Assembly: GCA_030059675.1 (NCBI GenBank)
Contig: JANVYQ010000003.1
Span: 99,547-163,546, forward strand
Source: Candidatus Pelearchaeum maunauluense
GTDB taxonomy: Archaea > Thermoproteota > Nitrososphaeria_A > Caldarchaeales > Caldarchaeaceae
Direction: 5' to 3'
DNA: 64,000 nt
Below are positions 43,363 to 51,039 of the stretch, one piece after another. The number at the start of each line of letters is the position of its first letter. Positions within the stretch are counted from its first letter, which is position 1. A model generated the notes under the pieces. That model had not been told where the DNA came from, did no database searches, and saw nothing but the letters and a program-made list of their open reading frames with translations. The position numbers and the translations under genes were made by a program.

Positions 43363-43770
43363 TCATCTAAGCCTGTGAATCATAATTAAGAAATAAATAA
43401 TGCCTACTGCAATAATGAAGCCTGAAGCTGGAGTAAAAGCTACATCAATATTAAAAACACCATTCATCGTGAATCCTACTATTCTCTAGATGTTACCAAC
43501 TGATATCAGGTATGCGGGCGTTATGCTAAGCCCCCTGTAAGGCATGCGGCGTGATAAGAGTCCTGGCATTAAGATTGGGGCGTAAGCCGTTATTATATGC
43601 GCTATGAAGCCGACTGCTAATGCGTGTATAAACGCATCTCTAAAAGCTAGGTAGAGTCTTGGCATGAACGGCATCAGCATGCCAAAGATAAGCGAGGCCA
43701 TAAGCCAAGCAAAGGCAAGTCTAGAAACAGACGCGAAGTATAGATACCTAGTTCTGTCCCTCTCGTTCAT
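43363..43770 (-). pseudogene. Four-helix membrane protein gene interrupted by an in-frame TAG
   Basis: Frame from 43770 encodes three helices with a DAFIHALAVGFIAHIITAYA stretch and PILMPGLLSRRMPYRGLS, recalling the (D..xH..GF..aPIxLP) pattern of NnrS- and haem-copper-associated membrane proteins. It meets TAG at 43486-43488 after SVGNI. The same frame continues for 40 codons with a fourth helix (ASGFIIAVGIIYFLIMIH) to TGA at 43363-43365, so the gene is whole except for one stop, probably from TGG (Trp). It may be a recent pseudogene, a sequencing error or a readthrough. Base composition is AT-richer than the flanks. Function is not known. Confidence 0.65.
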
Positions 43771-43795
43771 GACTTGGAATTGACGAGACGACGTA

Positions 43796-43936
43796 TCAAT
43801 CCTCTGATCCTACACCTTTGTTAATCTTTTTGGCTGTTTTATGCGCATCGATAATATTCCAAATCCATACAATAAGGTACATGGGTATTCCAATAATGCC
43901 GAGAATCAAAAGTGCAAAAATAATTGCTAGTGCCAA
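43796..43936 (-). pseudogene. TM2-like small membrane protein, N-terminally truncated remnant
   Basis: On the minus strand an open stretch encodes a hydrophobic helix (LALAIIFALLILGIIGIPMY) followed by LIVWIWNIIDAHKTAKKINKG and a stop at 43796-43798. This matches the C-terminal half of archaeal TM2-type proteins. The first helix and its usual PGLGQxYNG loop are missing: upstream codons run into unrelated sequence and a stop, and only a TTG at 43934-43936 without a ribosome site could start it. It abuts the start of the ORF at 43961 on the other strand. It was too short for ordinary ORF calling and I read it directly. Confidence 0.55.
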
Positions 43937-43960
43937 GAAAAGAACGAGGAGGTTGACTGA

Positions 43961-44419
43961 ATGTTTAGTAAGGCTGAGAGGGATTATCTTTACTCACTTA
44001 AAAGCGGTAAAACACGTAAATGGAGTAAGAAATATGAGGAGATCCTAAGGTACAGAATAAGGAAGAAAGTCAAGATGGCACTTAAGGATCTCGAACTAGC
44101 TTTGGACATGATAGGACAGGATTCACTACTAAAAGCAGTAGAGCTACTACAGAAAATTGTAGAACTCCATGGGAACAGCGAGTTTATAGCGCGGCTTTAC
44201 GAAAAGAAGGGGCTGCAAATGGGCGCTAGGAGAGGTTTATGCGGGGGGTGGGATTTGAACCCACGAACCCCTTCGGGACAGGGTCCTAAGCCCTGCGCCG
44301 CTGGTCTTCCCAGCTTTTGGCTGGGTTATTTGGCCAGGCTTGGCAACCCCCGCCCCTCTTATCATGCTATACCATGGTCTGTTCTTAAAGATTTATGCTT
44401 ATGTCTGGCATGTATGTAG
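43961..44419 (+). CDS. Basic helical protein whose frame runs into antisense tRNA-Leu (probably 3'-truncated)
   Basis: An ATG with a strong GAGGAGGT ribosome site opens a 152-codon frame. Residues 1-90 look genuine: charged helices MFSKAERDYLYSLKSG, YRIRKKVKMALKDLELALD and KAVELLQKIVELHG, similar to small archaeal proteins of unknown role. From about residue 93 (44240 on) the frame translates the complement of tRNA-Leu, and the rest is not protein-like. The gene has probably lost its own 3' end to a rearrangement at the tRNA border. No function can be given. Confidence 0.5.
   Translation: MFSKAERDYLYSLKSGKTRKWSKKYEEILRYRIRKKVKMALKDLELALDMIGQDSLLKAVELLQKIVELHGNSEFIARLYEKKGLQMGARRGLCGGWDLNPRTPSGQGPKPCAAGLPSFWLGYLARLGNPRPSYHAIPWSVLKDLCLCLACM
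44240..44353 (-). tRNA. tRNA-Leu(TAG) with a ~29-base D-loop insertion
   Basis: Minus strand: acceptor GCGGGGG/CCCCCGC, D-stem GCC/GGC, anticodon stem CAGGG/CCCTG with loop CTTAGGA (anticodon TAG, Leu), long variable arm TCCCGAAGGGGTTC, T-arm GTGGG/CCCAC, discriminator A. No CCA is encoded. A mature tRNA-Leu would be about 85 bases; here about 29 extra bases (44300-44328) lie in the D-loop, containing a perfect CCCAGC/GCTGGG hairpin. This looks like an intron at a non-canonical place, although I could not fit a strict bulge-helix-bulge. It begins eight bases downstream of the arginase-family gene on the same strand. Confidence 0.88.
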
Positions 44420-45357
44420 TGGTTCGCCAGCTCTGCCGCGAGTTTGGTCGTTTGGTCTTGCTGGTCGTTGGGTGGTGAGACCTCCATTATATCTAGCCAG
44501 CGGGCATTCAGCGACGATGCAAAGCTGTAAATCATGTATATCGCCTCCCAGGAGCTCATACCGCCTGGAGATGGGTGGTCTGTGCCAGGGGCGTAGGCCT
44601 GGTCAAGCGCGTCTATGTCAAAAGTAATGTAAATAGACTCAACTCCCTTCATCCATCTTACAATTTCGCGCGTAGTTTGTTCAAGTCCCTTAGTACGTAA
44701 GTCCCATACAGTTATGTAGCGTATCCCCATGTTCTTCACGTGCTCTATGTAATGACGCGAGTATAGAGAGCCGCGTATCCCAATCTGAACCACATTAACG
44801 CCTTTTAACACGTTTTCGTCAAGCAGCCGTCGTAACCAAAAGCCGCTATGCTGTCCCCACCCAGTTCTTGTATCGTGATGAGCATCAAACTGGATGAGCC
44901 CTACATCACCACCGCTGGCTCTTTTAGCGGCTCTTATCAGCTCATAAGTAAGAGAGTGGTCTCCGCCAAAGGTTAGAACATTCTCAGCGCTTCTGAAGAC
45001 TTTATCAGCAACCTCGGCTAAACGTCTCATAGTTTCGTGAAAATCAACGATATTCACCTCCACATCACCACAATCATAGACACCTTCTATAATCTCGCTA
45101 TCATGCTCAACCAAGTAATTGGTCTTTGAGTAGAGGTATTCCCTTATTCTTGATGGAGCGTATCTAGACCCCCTGCGATGCGATACAGTACCCCCATCAA
45201 ACGGCACGCCGAGAATAGCCAGCCATACCCCACCCTCACCATCCCAACGCCTCACCACATCACCCAACCAACGCACATTAGGGTCCGGGAAGAACCTATA
45301 GCCACCTAGACGAGGTTCAGAGAGATACCTCCGCGACATGACAAGCAAAACCCCCAA
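44362..45357 (-). CDS. Second arginase/agmatinase-family ureohydrolase
   Basis: A 331-residue paralogue of the speB product with complete metal sites: GGDHSL near 128, DAHHDTRTGWGQHSG near 152 and FDIDALDQAYAPGTDHPSPGG near 245. It differs from the first copy (GGDH against GGEH, DAHHD against DAHFD, and EVSPPND near the end), so a different guanidino substrate, such as guanidinobutyrate, arginine or formiminoglutamate, is plausible. Start choice: MGVLLVM precedes MSRRYL; the second Met may be used. tRNA-Leu follows eight bases after the stop. Confidence 0.87.
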   Translation of the reverse strand: MGVLLVMSRRYLSEPRLGGYRFFPDPNVRWLGDVVRRWDGEGGVWLAILGVPFDGGTVSHRRGSRYAPSRIREYLYSKTNYLVEHDSEIIEGVYDCGDVEVNIVDFHETMRRLAEVADKVFRSAENVLTFGGDHSLTYELIRAAKRASGGDVGLIQFDAHHDTRTGWGQHSGFWLRRLLDENVLKGVNVVQIGIRGSLYSRHYIEHVKNMGIRYITVWDLRTKGLEQTTREIVRWMKGVESIYITFDIDALDQAYAPGTDHPSPGGMSSWEAIYMIYSFASSLNARWLDIMEVSPPNDQQDQTTKLAAELANHYIHARHKHKSLRTDHGIA

Positions 45358-45396
45358 ACACAGGATTTAAACACCGCAAGGCCCATACACTAATCA

Positions 45397-45407
45397 AGTT
45401 TATAAAC
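45397..45407 (+). promoter_or_regulatory. TATA box of initiator tRNA-Met
   Basis: AGTTTATAAAC lies 34-44 bases upstream of the tRNA at 45441. This gives a transcription start about ten to fifteen bases before the mature 5' end, usual for archaeal tRNA genes. Confidence 0.6.
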
Positions 45408-45440
45408 ACGCACAAACAAACAGTATAATAAGGAGGGTTC

Positions 45441-45518
45441 AGCGGGGTAGGGTAGCCAGGTTAACCCGCCGGGCTCATAACCCGGAGATCCCTCGTTCAA
45501 ATCGAGGCCCCGCTACCA
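45441..45518 (+). tRNA. Initiator tRNA-Met (CAT), CCA encoded
   Basis: Acceptor AGCGGGG/CCCCGCT with the A1-U72 pair typical of archaeal initiators, D-arm GGTAGCCAGGTTAACC, anticodon stem CCGGG/CCCGG with three G-C pairs next to the loop CTCATAA (anticodon CAT), variable AGATC, T-arm CCTCG/CGAGG, discriminator A and an encoded CCA (45516-45518). There is no intron. A TATA box lies at 45397 and a T-rich stretch with an inverted repeat follows. Confidence 0.95.
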
Positions 45519-45523
45519 CCCTC

Positions 45524-45552
45524 CATTAATCATTATATTTTCTTGATTAATG
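45524..45552. terminator. Perfect 9-bp inverted repeat around a T-rich loop
   Basis: CATTAATCA (45524-45532) and TGATTAATG (45544-45552) are exact inverted copies with TTATATTTTCT between. It lies six bases after the tRNA-Met CCA and eight before the next gene. The T-rich run could end tRNA transcription; the symmetric arms could equally be an operator for the gene at 45560. Confidence 0.5.
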
Positions 45553-45559
45553 CACCATA

Positions 45560-46129
45560 TTGGTTGTTTATGTTTCTTTATCCATGGCAGTATTAGCGCA
45601 TGGTCGTGGTTTTCTAATACCGCGGACGTGGGCTGGCCCTGGTGAGGAGACTCTCTATGCCATACACGTAACAGCCGAGAAGGCTGGAGTAGCCAGCTTC
45701 AGACTAATGGTTCCTGAGGGATTTAGAATATCGTTGGATGATGTGATAAGGAAATGGGATTGTGAGTGCTTTACAGACGAGCAGGGATTTGTTAAAGCAT
45801 TAAACTATGCTATATCAATACCGAAAAATGAATACGTGGAATTTGACATCTTTACCGCCAAGAATCCAGACAAACCAGGTAAGTATAGGTGGATTCTAAT
45901 AGTAACGTACGCGGATGGAAGTAAAGAAATTTTTGAACAAGACCTATGGATAGCAGGTGCGGGAAATAATCTCCAAACTCAGCTAAACATTATTATGATT
46001 TTACTGATTCTACTTCTTGTTGGTGTGGTAGGAGTTCTTACTTTTATTTTAAGAAGACGTAAAGAAAAAATATATGATAAAAACGGCATACATGGCAAAT
46101 TGTTAAATACCCGCAAGAAAATAACTTAG
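45560..46129 (+). CDS. Secreted, C-terminally membrane-anchored beta-rich protein (YcnI/DUF1775-like?)
   Basis: A 189-residue protein with an N-terminal signal-like segment (VVYVSLSMAVLAHG), a beta-rich extracytoplasmic domain (about 15-135) and one C-terminal helix (IIMILLILLLVGVVGVLTFI near 144-163) followed by a basic tail. The pattern HVTAEKAGVASFRLMVPEGFRI resembles DUF1775/YcnI copper-associated domains, but the match is weak and the family call is tentative. TTG 45560 or ATG 45584 could be the start; a TAA lies just upstream in frame. Codon use is AT-richer than the flanking core genes. Confidence 0.55.
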   Translation: MVVYVSLSMAVLAHGRGFLIPRTWAGPGEETLYAIHVTAEKAGVASFRLMVPEGFRISLDDVIRKWDCECFTDEQGFVKALNYAISIPKNEYVEFDIFTAKNPDKPGKYRWILIVTYADGSKEIFEQDLWIAGAGNNLQTQLNIIMILLILLLVGVVGVLTFILRRRKEKIYDKNGIHGKLLNTRKKIT

Positions 46130-46138
46130 GCTTAGAAT

Positions 46139-46696
46139 ATGAGCAAGTATGCACGATTATCGGTTGAACTCCAAACCATGCTACGGTTGGAGAAACCGCC
46201 AATAGCTATATCATTTAGCCCCCAAGCCAAACAAGGTCTAAAGGAGAGTAAAGATACCGTCCCTTCCAGCTGCACTTTTTGGGCTAAAGCACTCAGCGAG
46301 ACATTCTACACAACACGCGGACAACATCTAAACTGTAGTATAGGCTCCGTTACGCATGGTATTAAGAAACCTGACGAAGTAATGCCCGAATGTGGATGCG
46401 GTGATGTTGAGATGCTCATTAATGCTGGTTGGATTACCCGCGATTCAATTACAAGACTTCCACAAATGCCTATGAATGAGGGAACCATATCCTATGGTCC
46501 TTCAGCTCACGCTCCCTTTGACCCTGATGTGGTTTTAGTCTTCTGTAACGCGGAGCAGGCTATGTTTATTGTTGAAGCTGTGGATTCTCATAAGACTATG
46601 GGAAAGCCCACATGCGCGGCTATACCAGAATCCTATAACAATAATACACTCGTTGTGAGTCTTGGATGCACGGCGAGTAGGCTTGGTAGTGGCTGA
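46139..46696 (+). CDS. DUF169 protein, C-terminally truncated
   Basis: DUF169 proteins are about 230-250 residues with conserved cysteines and unknown function. The 185 residues here keep the family blocks EKPPIAISFS near 18, SSCTFWAKAL near 42, HLNCSIGSVTHG near 61 and GKPTCAAIPE near 155, and end at LGCTASRLGSG with TGA. Two frames on, GVSIQNDEL followed by TAA resembles the next piece of the family but also stops. About 50 residues are absent, replaced by the start of the aminotransferase gene. It may be a decaying gene. Confidence 0.75.
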   Translation: MSKYARLSVELQTMLRLEKPPIAISFSPQAKQGLKESKDTVPSSCTFWAKALSETFYTTRGQHLNCSIGSVTHGIKKPDEVMPECGCGDVEMLINAGWITRDSITRLPQMPMNEGTISYGPSAHAPFDPDVVLVFCNAEQAMFIVEAVDSHKTMGKPTCAAIPESYNNNTLVVSLGCTASRLGSG

Positions 46697-46715
46697 GGAG
46701 TATCAATCCAAAACG

Positions 46716-47999
46716 ATGAACTCTAAACGGTTGTATGAGAGGGCGCGGCGCTATCTCCCAGGAGGAGTTACGTACGCTGTTAAGTATTGGGAGCCGTATC
46801 CGGTGTATGCTAAGAAGGCTAAGGGGAGTAGGATATGGGATGTTGATGGTAACGAGTATGTTGATTTTTGGATGGGGCACTTCGCTATAATAATGGGCCA
46901 TGCCTATGGGCCTGTTTTAGACGCCGCGCGTGAGCAGATAGAGCTTGGCGCGCATCTGGGGTATTGTCACGAGTGGGAGATTGAGCATGCGCGGATTATT
47001 TCTGAGATGTCTCCCTGCGTTGAGCTCTTCAGAGCTACGAATAGTGGGACAGAAGCCAACATGTATGCCGTACGTTTAGCGCGAGCTTACACCAAGCGTA
47101 GCAAGATTGGGAAGTTTGAGGGAAACTGGCATGGCGGGTATGATGCGCTTCATAAGGCTGTCAACCCTCCACTTGATAAGCCGCCCTCACTTGGGTTGAC
47201 CGAAAGTACGCTGAACGACACTATAGCTCTGCCGTATAATGATATTGATGGTGTGAGGAGGATAGCCAAGAAGGAGTCGTTGGCGTGTATTGTTATTGAG
47301 CCTATAATGGGTGCTGGAGGATTCATACCTGCGGAGAGAGAGTTTCTAAGGGGCTTACGCGAGCTGTGTGATGATGAGGGAATACTGCTAATCTTTGATG
47401 AAGTTATAACAGGCTTTAGACTCGCGCGGGGAGGTGCGCAAGAATACTATGGGGTTATTCCAGACTTGGCGGTTTTTGGCAAGACGATAGGCGGTGGGGT
47501 CTTTCCTGCTGGAGGGTTTGGCGGTAGAGCGGAGATAATGGAGCTGCTAGACCATACTAAGGGAAGAAAACCCTATGAGAATGTTTTCCATGGAGGAACA
47601 TACGCGGGGAATCCCCTCTCAACCAGAGCTGGCTATGTGGTGCTATCGGAGCTCAAGAAGGGTGAGGTTTATCCGAAGATAGACGGGCTGGGAGAGAAAG
47701 CCCGTTCAGGCCTTAGGGAAATCTTCGCGAGATACGGAATAACAGCCCACGTAACTGGGGTTGGCTCAGTCTTTGGAATACACTTCACACAAGAGAAACC
47801 ACGCGACATTAGGACAGCTACACAAACTAGGGATGTGGAACGCTGTAAACGCTTCTTCCGACATCTTATATCAAACGGAATACTGTTCCTAAAGCCCGAC
47901 AAGCCTGTCTTCTCCATCTCAGCCGCGCACTCCGACGAAGATATAGAGAAGCTTCTAAGCCTTGTTGAGGATTTCGCCAGAAGAGAGGCTAAACAATGA
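46716..47999 (+). CDS. hemL: Class III aminotransferase, glutamate-1-semialdehyde aminomutase-like
   Basis: PLP enzyme of 427 residues. The ATG at 46716 gives MNSKRLYERARRYLPGGV, the usual opening; the frame is open 18 codons further upstream, overlapping the truncated DUF169 gene. Motifs: FRATNSGTEANMYAVRLARA near 106, EPIMGAGGFIPA near 200, FDEVITGFRLARGG near 226 and the PLP lysine in FGKTIGGGVFPAGGFGG near 257. The overall pattern is HemL-like, which would give 5-aminolevulinate for the haem of the oxidase, but other amino-acid aminomutases share it. The symbol is tentative. Confidence 0.75.
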   Translation: MNSKRLYERARRYLPGGVTYAVKYWEPYPVYAKKAKGSRIWDVDGNEYVDFWMGHFAIIMGHAYGPVLDAAREQIELGAHLGYCHEWEIEHARIISEMSPCVELFRATNSGTEANMYAVRLARAYTKRSKIGKFEGNWHGGYDALHKAVNPPLDKPPSLGLTESTLNDTIALPYNDIDGVRRIAKKESLACIVIEPIMGAGGFIPAEREFLRGLRELCDDEGILLIFDEVITGFRLARGGAQEYYGVIPDLAVFGKTIGGGVFPAGGFGGRAEIMELLDHTKGRKPYENVFHGGTYAGNPLSTRAGYVVLSELKKGEVYPKIDGLGEKARSGLREIFARYGITAHVTGVGSVFGIHFTQEKPRDIRTATQTRDVERCKRFFRHLISNGILFLKPDKPVFSISAAHSDEDIEKLLSLVEDFARREAKQ

Positions 48000-48047
48000 A
48001 AGGTATCATGTATTAATTGATGATGTAAGAGTATCTCTAGTCGGTTC

Positions 48048-49418
48048 ATGAGGGTGAAGCTAGCCGCGACCATAGGGCCAGCCTCGGCGTCTGATGAGGT
48101 TGTGGAGAAGCTAATTTTAGAGGGCTGCCGTATCTTTAGGATAAACTTCAGCCATGGTAGCCCTGAGCTTTGGCGTGGCTGGGCTAGGAGAATCCGTGAG
48201 ATAGCAGGTAGGTTGGGTATTGAGGTGGCGTTGCTCGGAGACCTTAAAGGCCCCTCTATAAGGCTTGGTGTTCTTCCGAAGCCGATACGCCTAACCGCGG
48301 GTGAGGAGGTGAGTTTTGCGAGAAACCCGCAGAATGAGCGTGAAATCCCGCTACCAGAGCAGCGTGTCTTCCAGCAACTAGCCGCTGGAGACATGATAGT
48401 AACCGACGACGGCTGCGCTCTGCTACAGGTTCTTGAAGTTAAGGAAGATAGTGCCCGCGTAAGGGCTCTTACCGAGCTTGTGCTCTCCTCCCGTAAATCC
48501 ATAGTAATACGTGGGAAGGAATTCCCAGTAGAGGAGCTATCCAGCGAGGATGTTGAAGCCCTGAAAATAGCTGTTGAGGAGGATTTTGACCTGCTCGGCA
48601 TGAGCTTCGTGAGTAGAGCACGCGACCTGACCCTCATGCGGGAGAAGATTAACGAGCTCGGCGGTGAGCTTGAGATTATAGCCAAGATAGAGACCCCCTC
48701 TGCCGTCGCTAACATAAGCGAGATAGTAAATGCCGCAGACGCCGTGCTAATAGCGCGTGGAGACTTGGGAATGTATTTCTCACTTGAGGAGGTTCCGAAG
48801 CTACAGAACAAGATAACACAGGCTAGTTTAGCTGTTGGGAAGCCTGTTATGGTTGCGACTCAGCTACTGGGCTCTATGGTTAACGCGCCAGTTCCAACTA
48901 GGAGTGAGGTTGTTGATGTGGTGAATAGCGTTAGGGAGGGCGTTGATGTTCTATTATTAACGGGCGAGACTGCCGTAGGAAAGTATCCTGTTGAGGCTAT
49001 ACGGTGGCTTCGTAGGATTGTGGAGGGCTATGAAAGTGAGGTGGCTAGGCAGGAGTATAAGTTGGATAGTGTGCTGGGTGATAGGTTCGCGATGGGTGTT
49101 GTATCCCTTGCCGAAAGCCTAGACGCGACACTCGCGGTATATACAAAGTCTGGAAGCATGGCGCGTAGAATCTCACGCTTCAGACCAAAAACACGCGTAT
49201 ATGCAGCTACTCCCTCAAAGAAGGCTCTACGCAAGCTAAACATTCTATGGGGAATACAGCCAATACCCGTTGATTCTCAGGAATACGGAGACGGACTTAA
49301 CGAGCTTGAGGACAAGCTTGTTAAGCTGGGCTTAGTAAGTAAGGGCGAGACGCTGGTTCTTACGTATGGTCTTATAGATGAGCCATTTCACATAGTTAAA
49401 ATTATACAGATAGCATGA
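48048..49418 (+). CDS. pyk: Pyruvate kinase
   Basis: Final glycolytic enzyme, phosphoenolpyruvate to pyruvate with ATP gain. The 456 residues carry KLAATIGPAS (4-13), INFSHG near 31, a GDLKGPSIRLG block near 65, the IIAKIETPSAVANI catalytic lysine-glutamate segment near 205 and MVATQLLGSMV near 266 (MVATQML-like). Archaeal length is normal. Pyruvate kinase is missing from ammonia-oxidising thaumarchaea, so its presence bears on the likely lineage. It stands alone, 48 bases after the aminotransferase gene. Confidence 0.95.
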   Translation: MRVKLAATIGPASASDEVVEKLILEGCRIFRINFSHGSPELWRGWARRIREIAGRLGIEVALLGDLKGPSIRLGVLPKPIRLTAGEEVSFARNPQNEREIPLPEQRVFQQLAAGDMIVTDDGCALLQVLEVKEDSARVRALTELVLSSRKSIVIRGKEFPVEELSSEDVEALKIAVEEDFDLLGMSFVSRARDLTLMREKINELGGELEIIAKIETPSAVANISEIVNAADAVLIARGDLGMYFSLEEVPKLQNKITQASLAVGKPVMVATQLLGSMVNAPVPTRSEVVDVVNSVREGVDVLLLTGETAVGKYPVEAIRWLRRIVEGYESEVARQEYKLDSVLGDRFAMGVVSLAESLDATLAVYTKSGSMARRISRFRPKTRVYAATPSKKALRKLNILWGIQPIPVDSQEYGDGLNELEDKLVKLGLVSKGETLVLTYGLIDEPFHIVKIIQIA

Positions 49419-49429
49419 GATGAATCTGG

Positions 49430-50883
49430 TTGGCTAGTCGAGCTGAGAGAAAAACTAGAGGGAGGCCATCGCGGGTATTAGCGGTATTAATCCTAGCTTA
49501 GCTCTTCGCATTCTCCTTCCTAATCTATCTAATAATCATTGGACCATCTGCTCAACGTTCAGAGATGTTTGTAATAAGTGGGCCAATAATGGGCTTCAGC
49601 CCATACGTTGTGGAGTATGAGCTCCCCATACCTAACTCTGGGCCTATGGGTATAGTGGTTGATGATAGGGGAGTAGTGTGGGTAGCTGCTGCTAACGCTA
49701 CTTCTCTCATAAGCTTTGACCCTGTGGAGAATGTTTTTAGACGCTATAAGATACCCATGAACCAGACTGGGACAATAATTGGATGATTGACATAGACCCT
49801 AGCGGTAGGCTCTGGTTTCCCAGCACCTCTGATAATTCCGTCCGGAGCTTTGAGCCCAGAAGTGGAGAATTTACGCGCTATGAGCTTCCTTCACGCAACG
49901 CTTTTCCGCTACAACTGGATATAGATGACGCTGGGCGCGTGTGGGTTGCTGAGTTATCTAGCGGTAAGATAGCCGTGATAGAGCCTGAGGATGGCCTGAT
50001 AAAGGAGTATACCTTACCCAAGCATGGTGAAGGCGCATTAACACCTGCGCCTGTCTCAATAGTGGTTGATAAGGATGGCGTGGTTTTGGGTTTCTGAAAG
50101 AGCTTTAGGCAGATTGTTTAAGTTTTACCCAGATGAAAAACGGTTTGAAGAGATTCAGCTCCCAGAGACTATCTTCACGCCAGTGAGCTTGGGAATAGCG
50201 CCTGATGGCTCGTTGTGGTTTACGGATTTTGAAGAGCTTATGGGAAGCGTATTCATACAGTTTGACCCATCAAGCGGCCAGTTGAAGAGGTTCTCCACAT
50301 ATCCCAAGAATGGAAATCCATCGCTCCCGCTCTCACTCTCTATAGATGATGTTGGAAATGTTTGGATTCTGGAACAGGCTGGGAATAGAATCGCAAAATT
50401 CAGCCCCCGCCTCAACACGCTGCTTGAGTACGAGCTTCCGAGAGGAAGATTAACCTCATCACTCAACATAATACAGTTCATAGTAGCGCGGGATGGACGC
50501 GTGTGGTTTACGGAGTACTCGGAGAATAAGATAGGGTTTATAGATGCCCTAAAGACTATCCCATTCAGCGTCTCATTATCACAGAACTATGTGAAGACCA
50601 AGCCAGGAAGCGTGGTTAAGGTTGATGTGTTTATAATAGGCAAGCCGAAGACATCCGTACACTTCATGGTTTCTGGAACCCTCTCACCGTTGGGTAGGAT
50701 AATAAATGCCACAACAAGCTTTTCCCCAGCGTCATAATAGAGAAATACACACAAATAACAACGCTCACCATAGCTCTCCACGATAACATTAAACCAGGAA
50801 ACTACACCCTAACAGTAGGAGCATCAGACGGGCAAGTCATTAGCTCGGCTATACTATACCTAGAAATAAAGAACCGGAGCTGA
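49430..50883 (+). pseudogene. Beta-propeller (virginiamycin-B-lyase-like) membrane-anchored protein, degenerate
   Basis: Six or so NHL/Vgb-type propeller repeats (GIVVDDRGVVWVA, DIDPSGRLWFP, DIDDAGRVWVAEL, IAPDGSLWFTDF, SIDDVGNVWIL, VARDGRVWFTEY) spread over three frames. An N-terminal anchor helix is cut by TAG at 49499-49501 (LILA then LFAFSFLIYLIII). Frameshifts fall near 49775, near 50087 (one extra T in GGTTTTGGG) and near 50722 (one base short in TTTTCCCC). The 3' part ends in NRS and TGA at 50881. With four lesions it is a pseudogene or a poorly sequenced gene. The function would have been extracytoplasmic. Confidence 0.82.
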
Positions 50884-50887
50884 ACGA

Positions 50888-50959
50888 AGCCCCGGGCGGG
50901 ATTTGAACCCGCGGCCGCCGGCTTACGAGGCCGGCGCTCTACCGCTAAGCTACCGGGGC
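50888..50959 (-). tRNA. tRNA-Thr (CGT)
   Basis: Minus strand: acceptor GCCCCGG/CCGGGGC, D-arm GCTTAGCGGTAGAGC, anticodon stem GCCGGC/GCCGGC with loop CTCGTAA (anticodon CGT, Thr), T-arm CGCGGG/CCCGC, discriminator T. 72 bases, no intron, no encoded CCA. It begins five bases past the end of the beta-propeller pseudogene. Confidence 0.95.
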
Positions 50960-51039
50960 TGCTGCACAACTATGGTAATGGGGATATAATAGAGTTTTGC
51001 CTCACAAACATAAATTCCGCTTCACTGTTATCAGGTTGT

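Noticed and set aside
44240-44353. Permuted or split tRNA interpretation of tRNA-Leu
   Set aside because: All parts occur in normal order with matching acceptor ends; an internal insertion explains the length.
47669-48811. 380-codon minus-strand ORF
   Set aside because: It lies antisense across the aminotransferase and pyruvate kinase genes, both with clear motifs, and its translation is Ser/Arg-rich with no family pattern.
43486-49501. Pyrrolysine or other TAG recoding, suggested by TAG in two otherwise open frames (43486 and 49499)
   Set aside because: TAG ends several intact genes here, such as rtcA and the zinc-ribbon gene at 63150, both interrupted genes show other decay nearby, and no recoding gene is visible.
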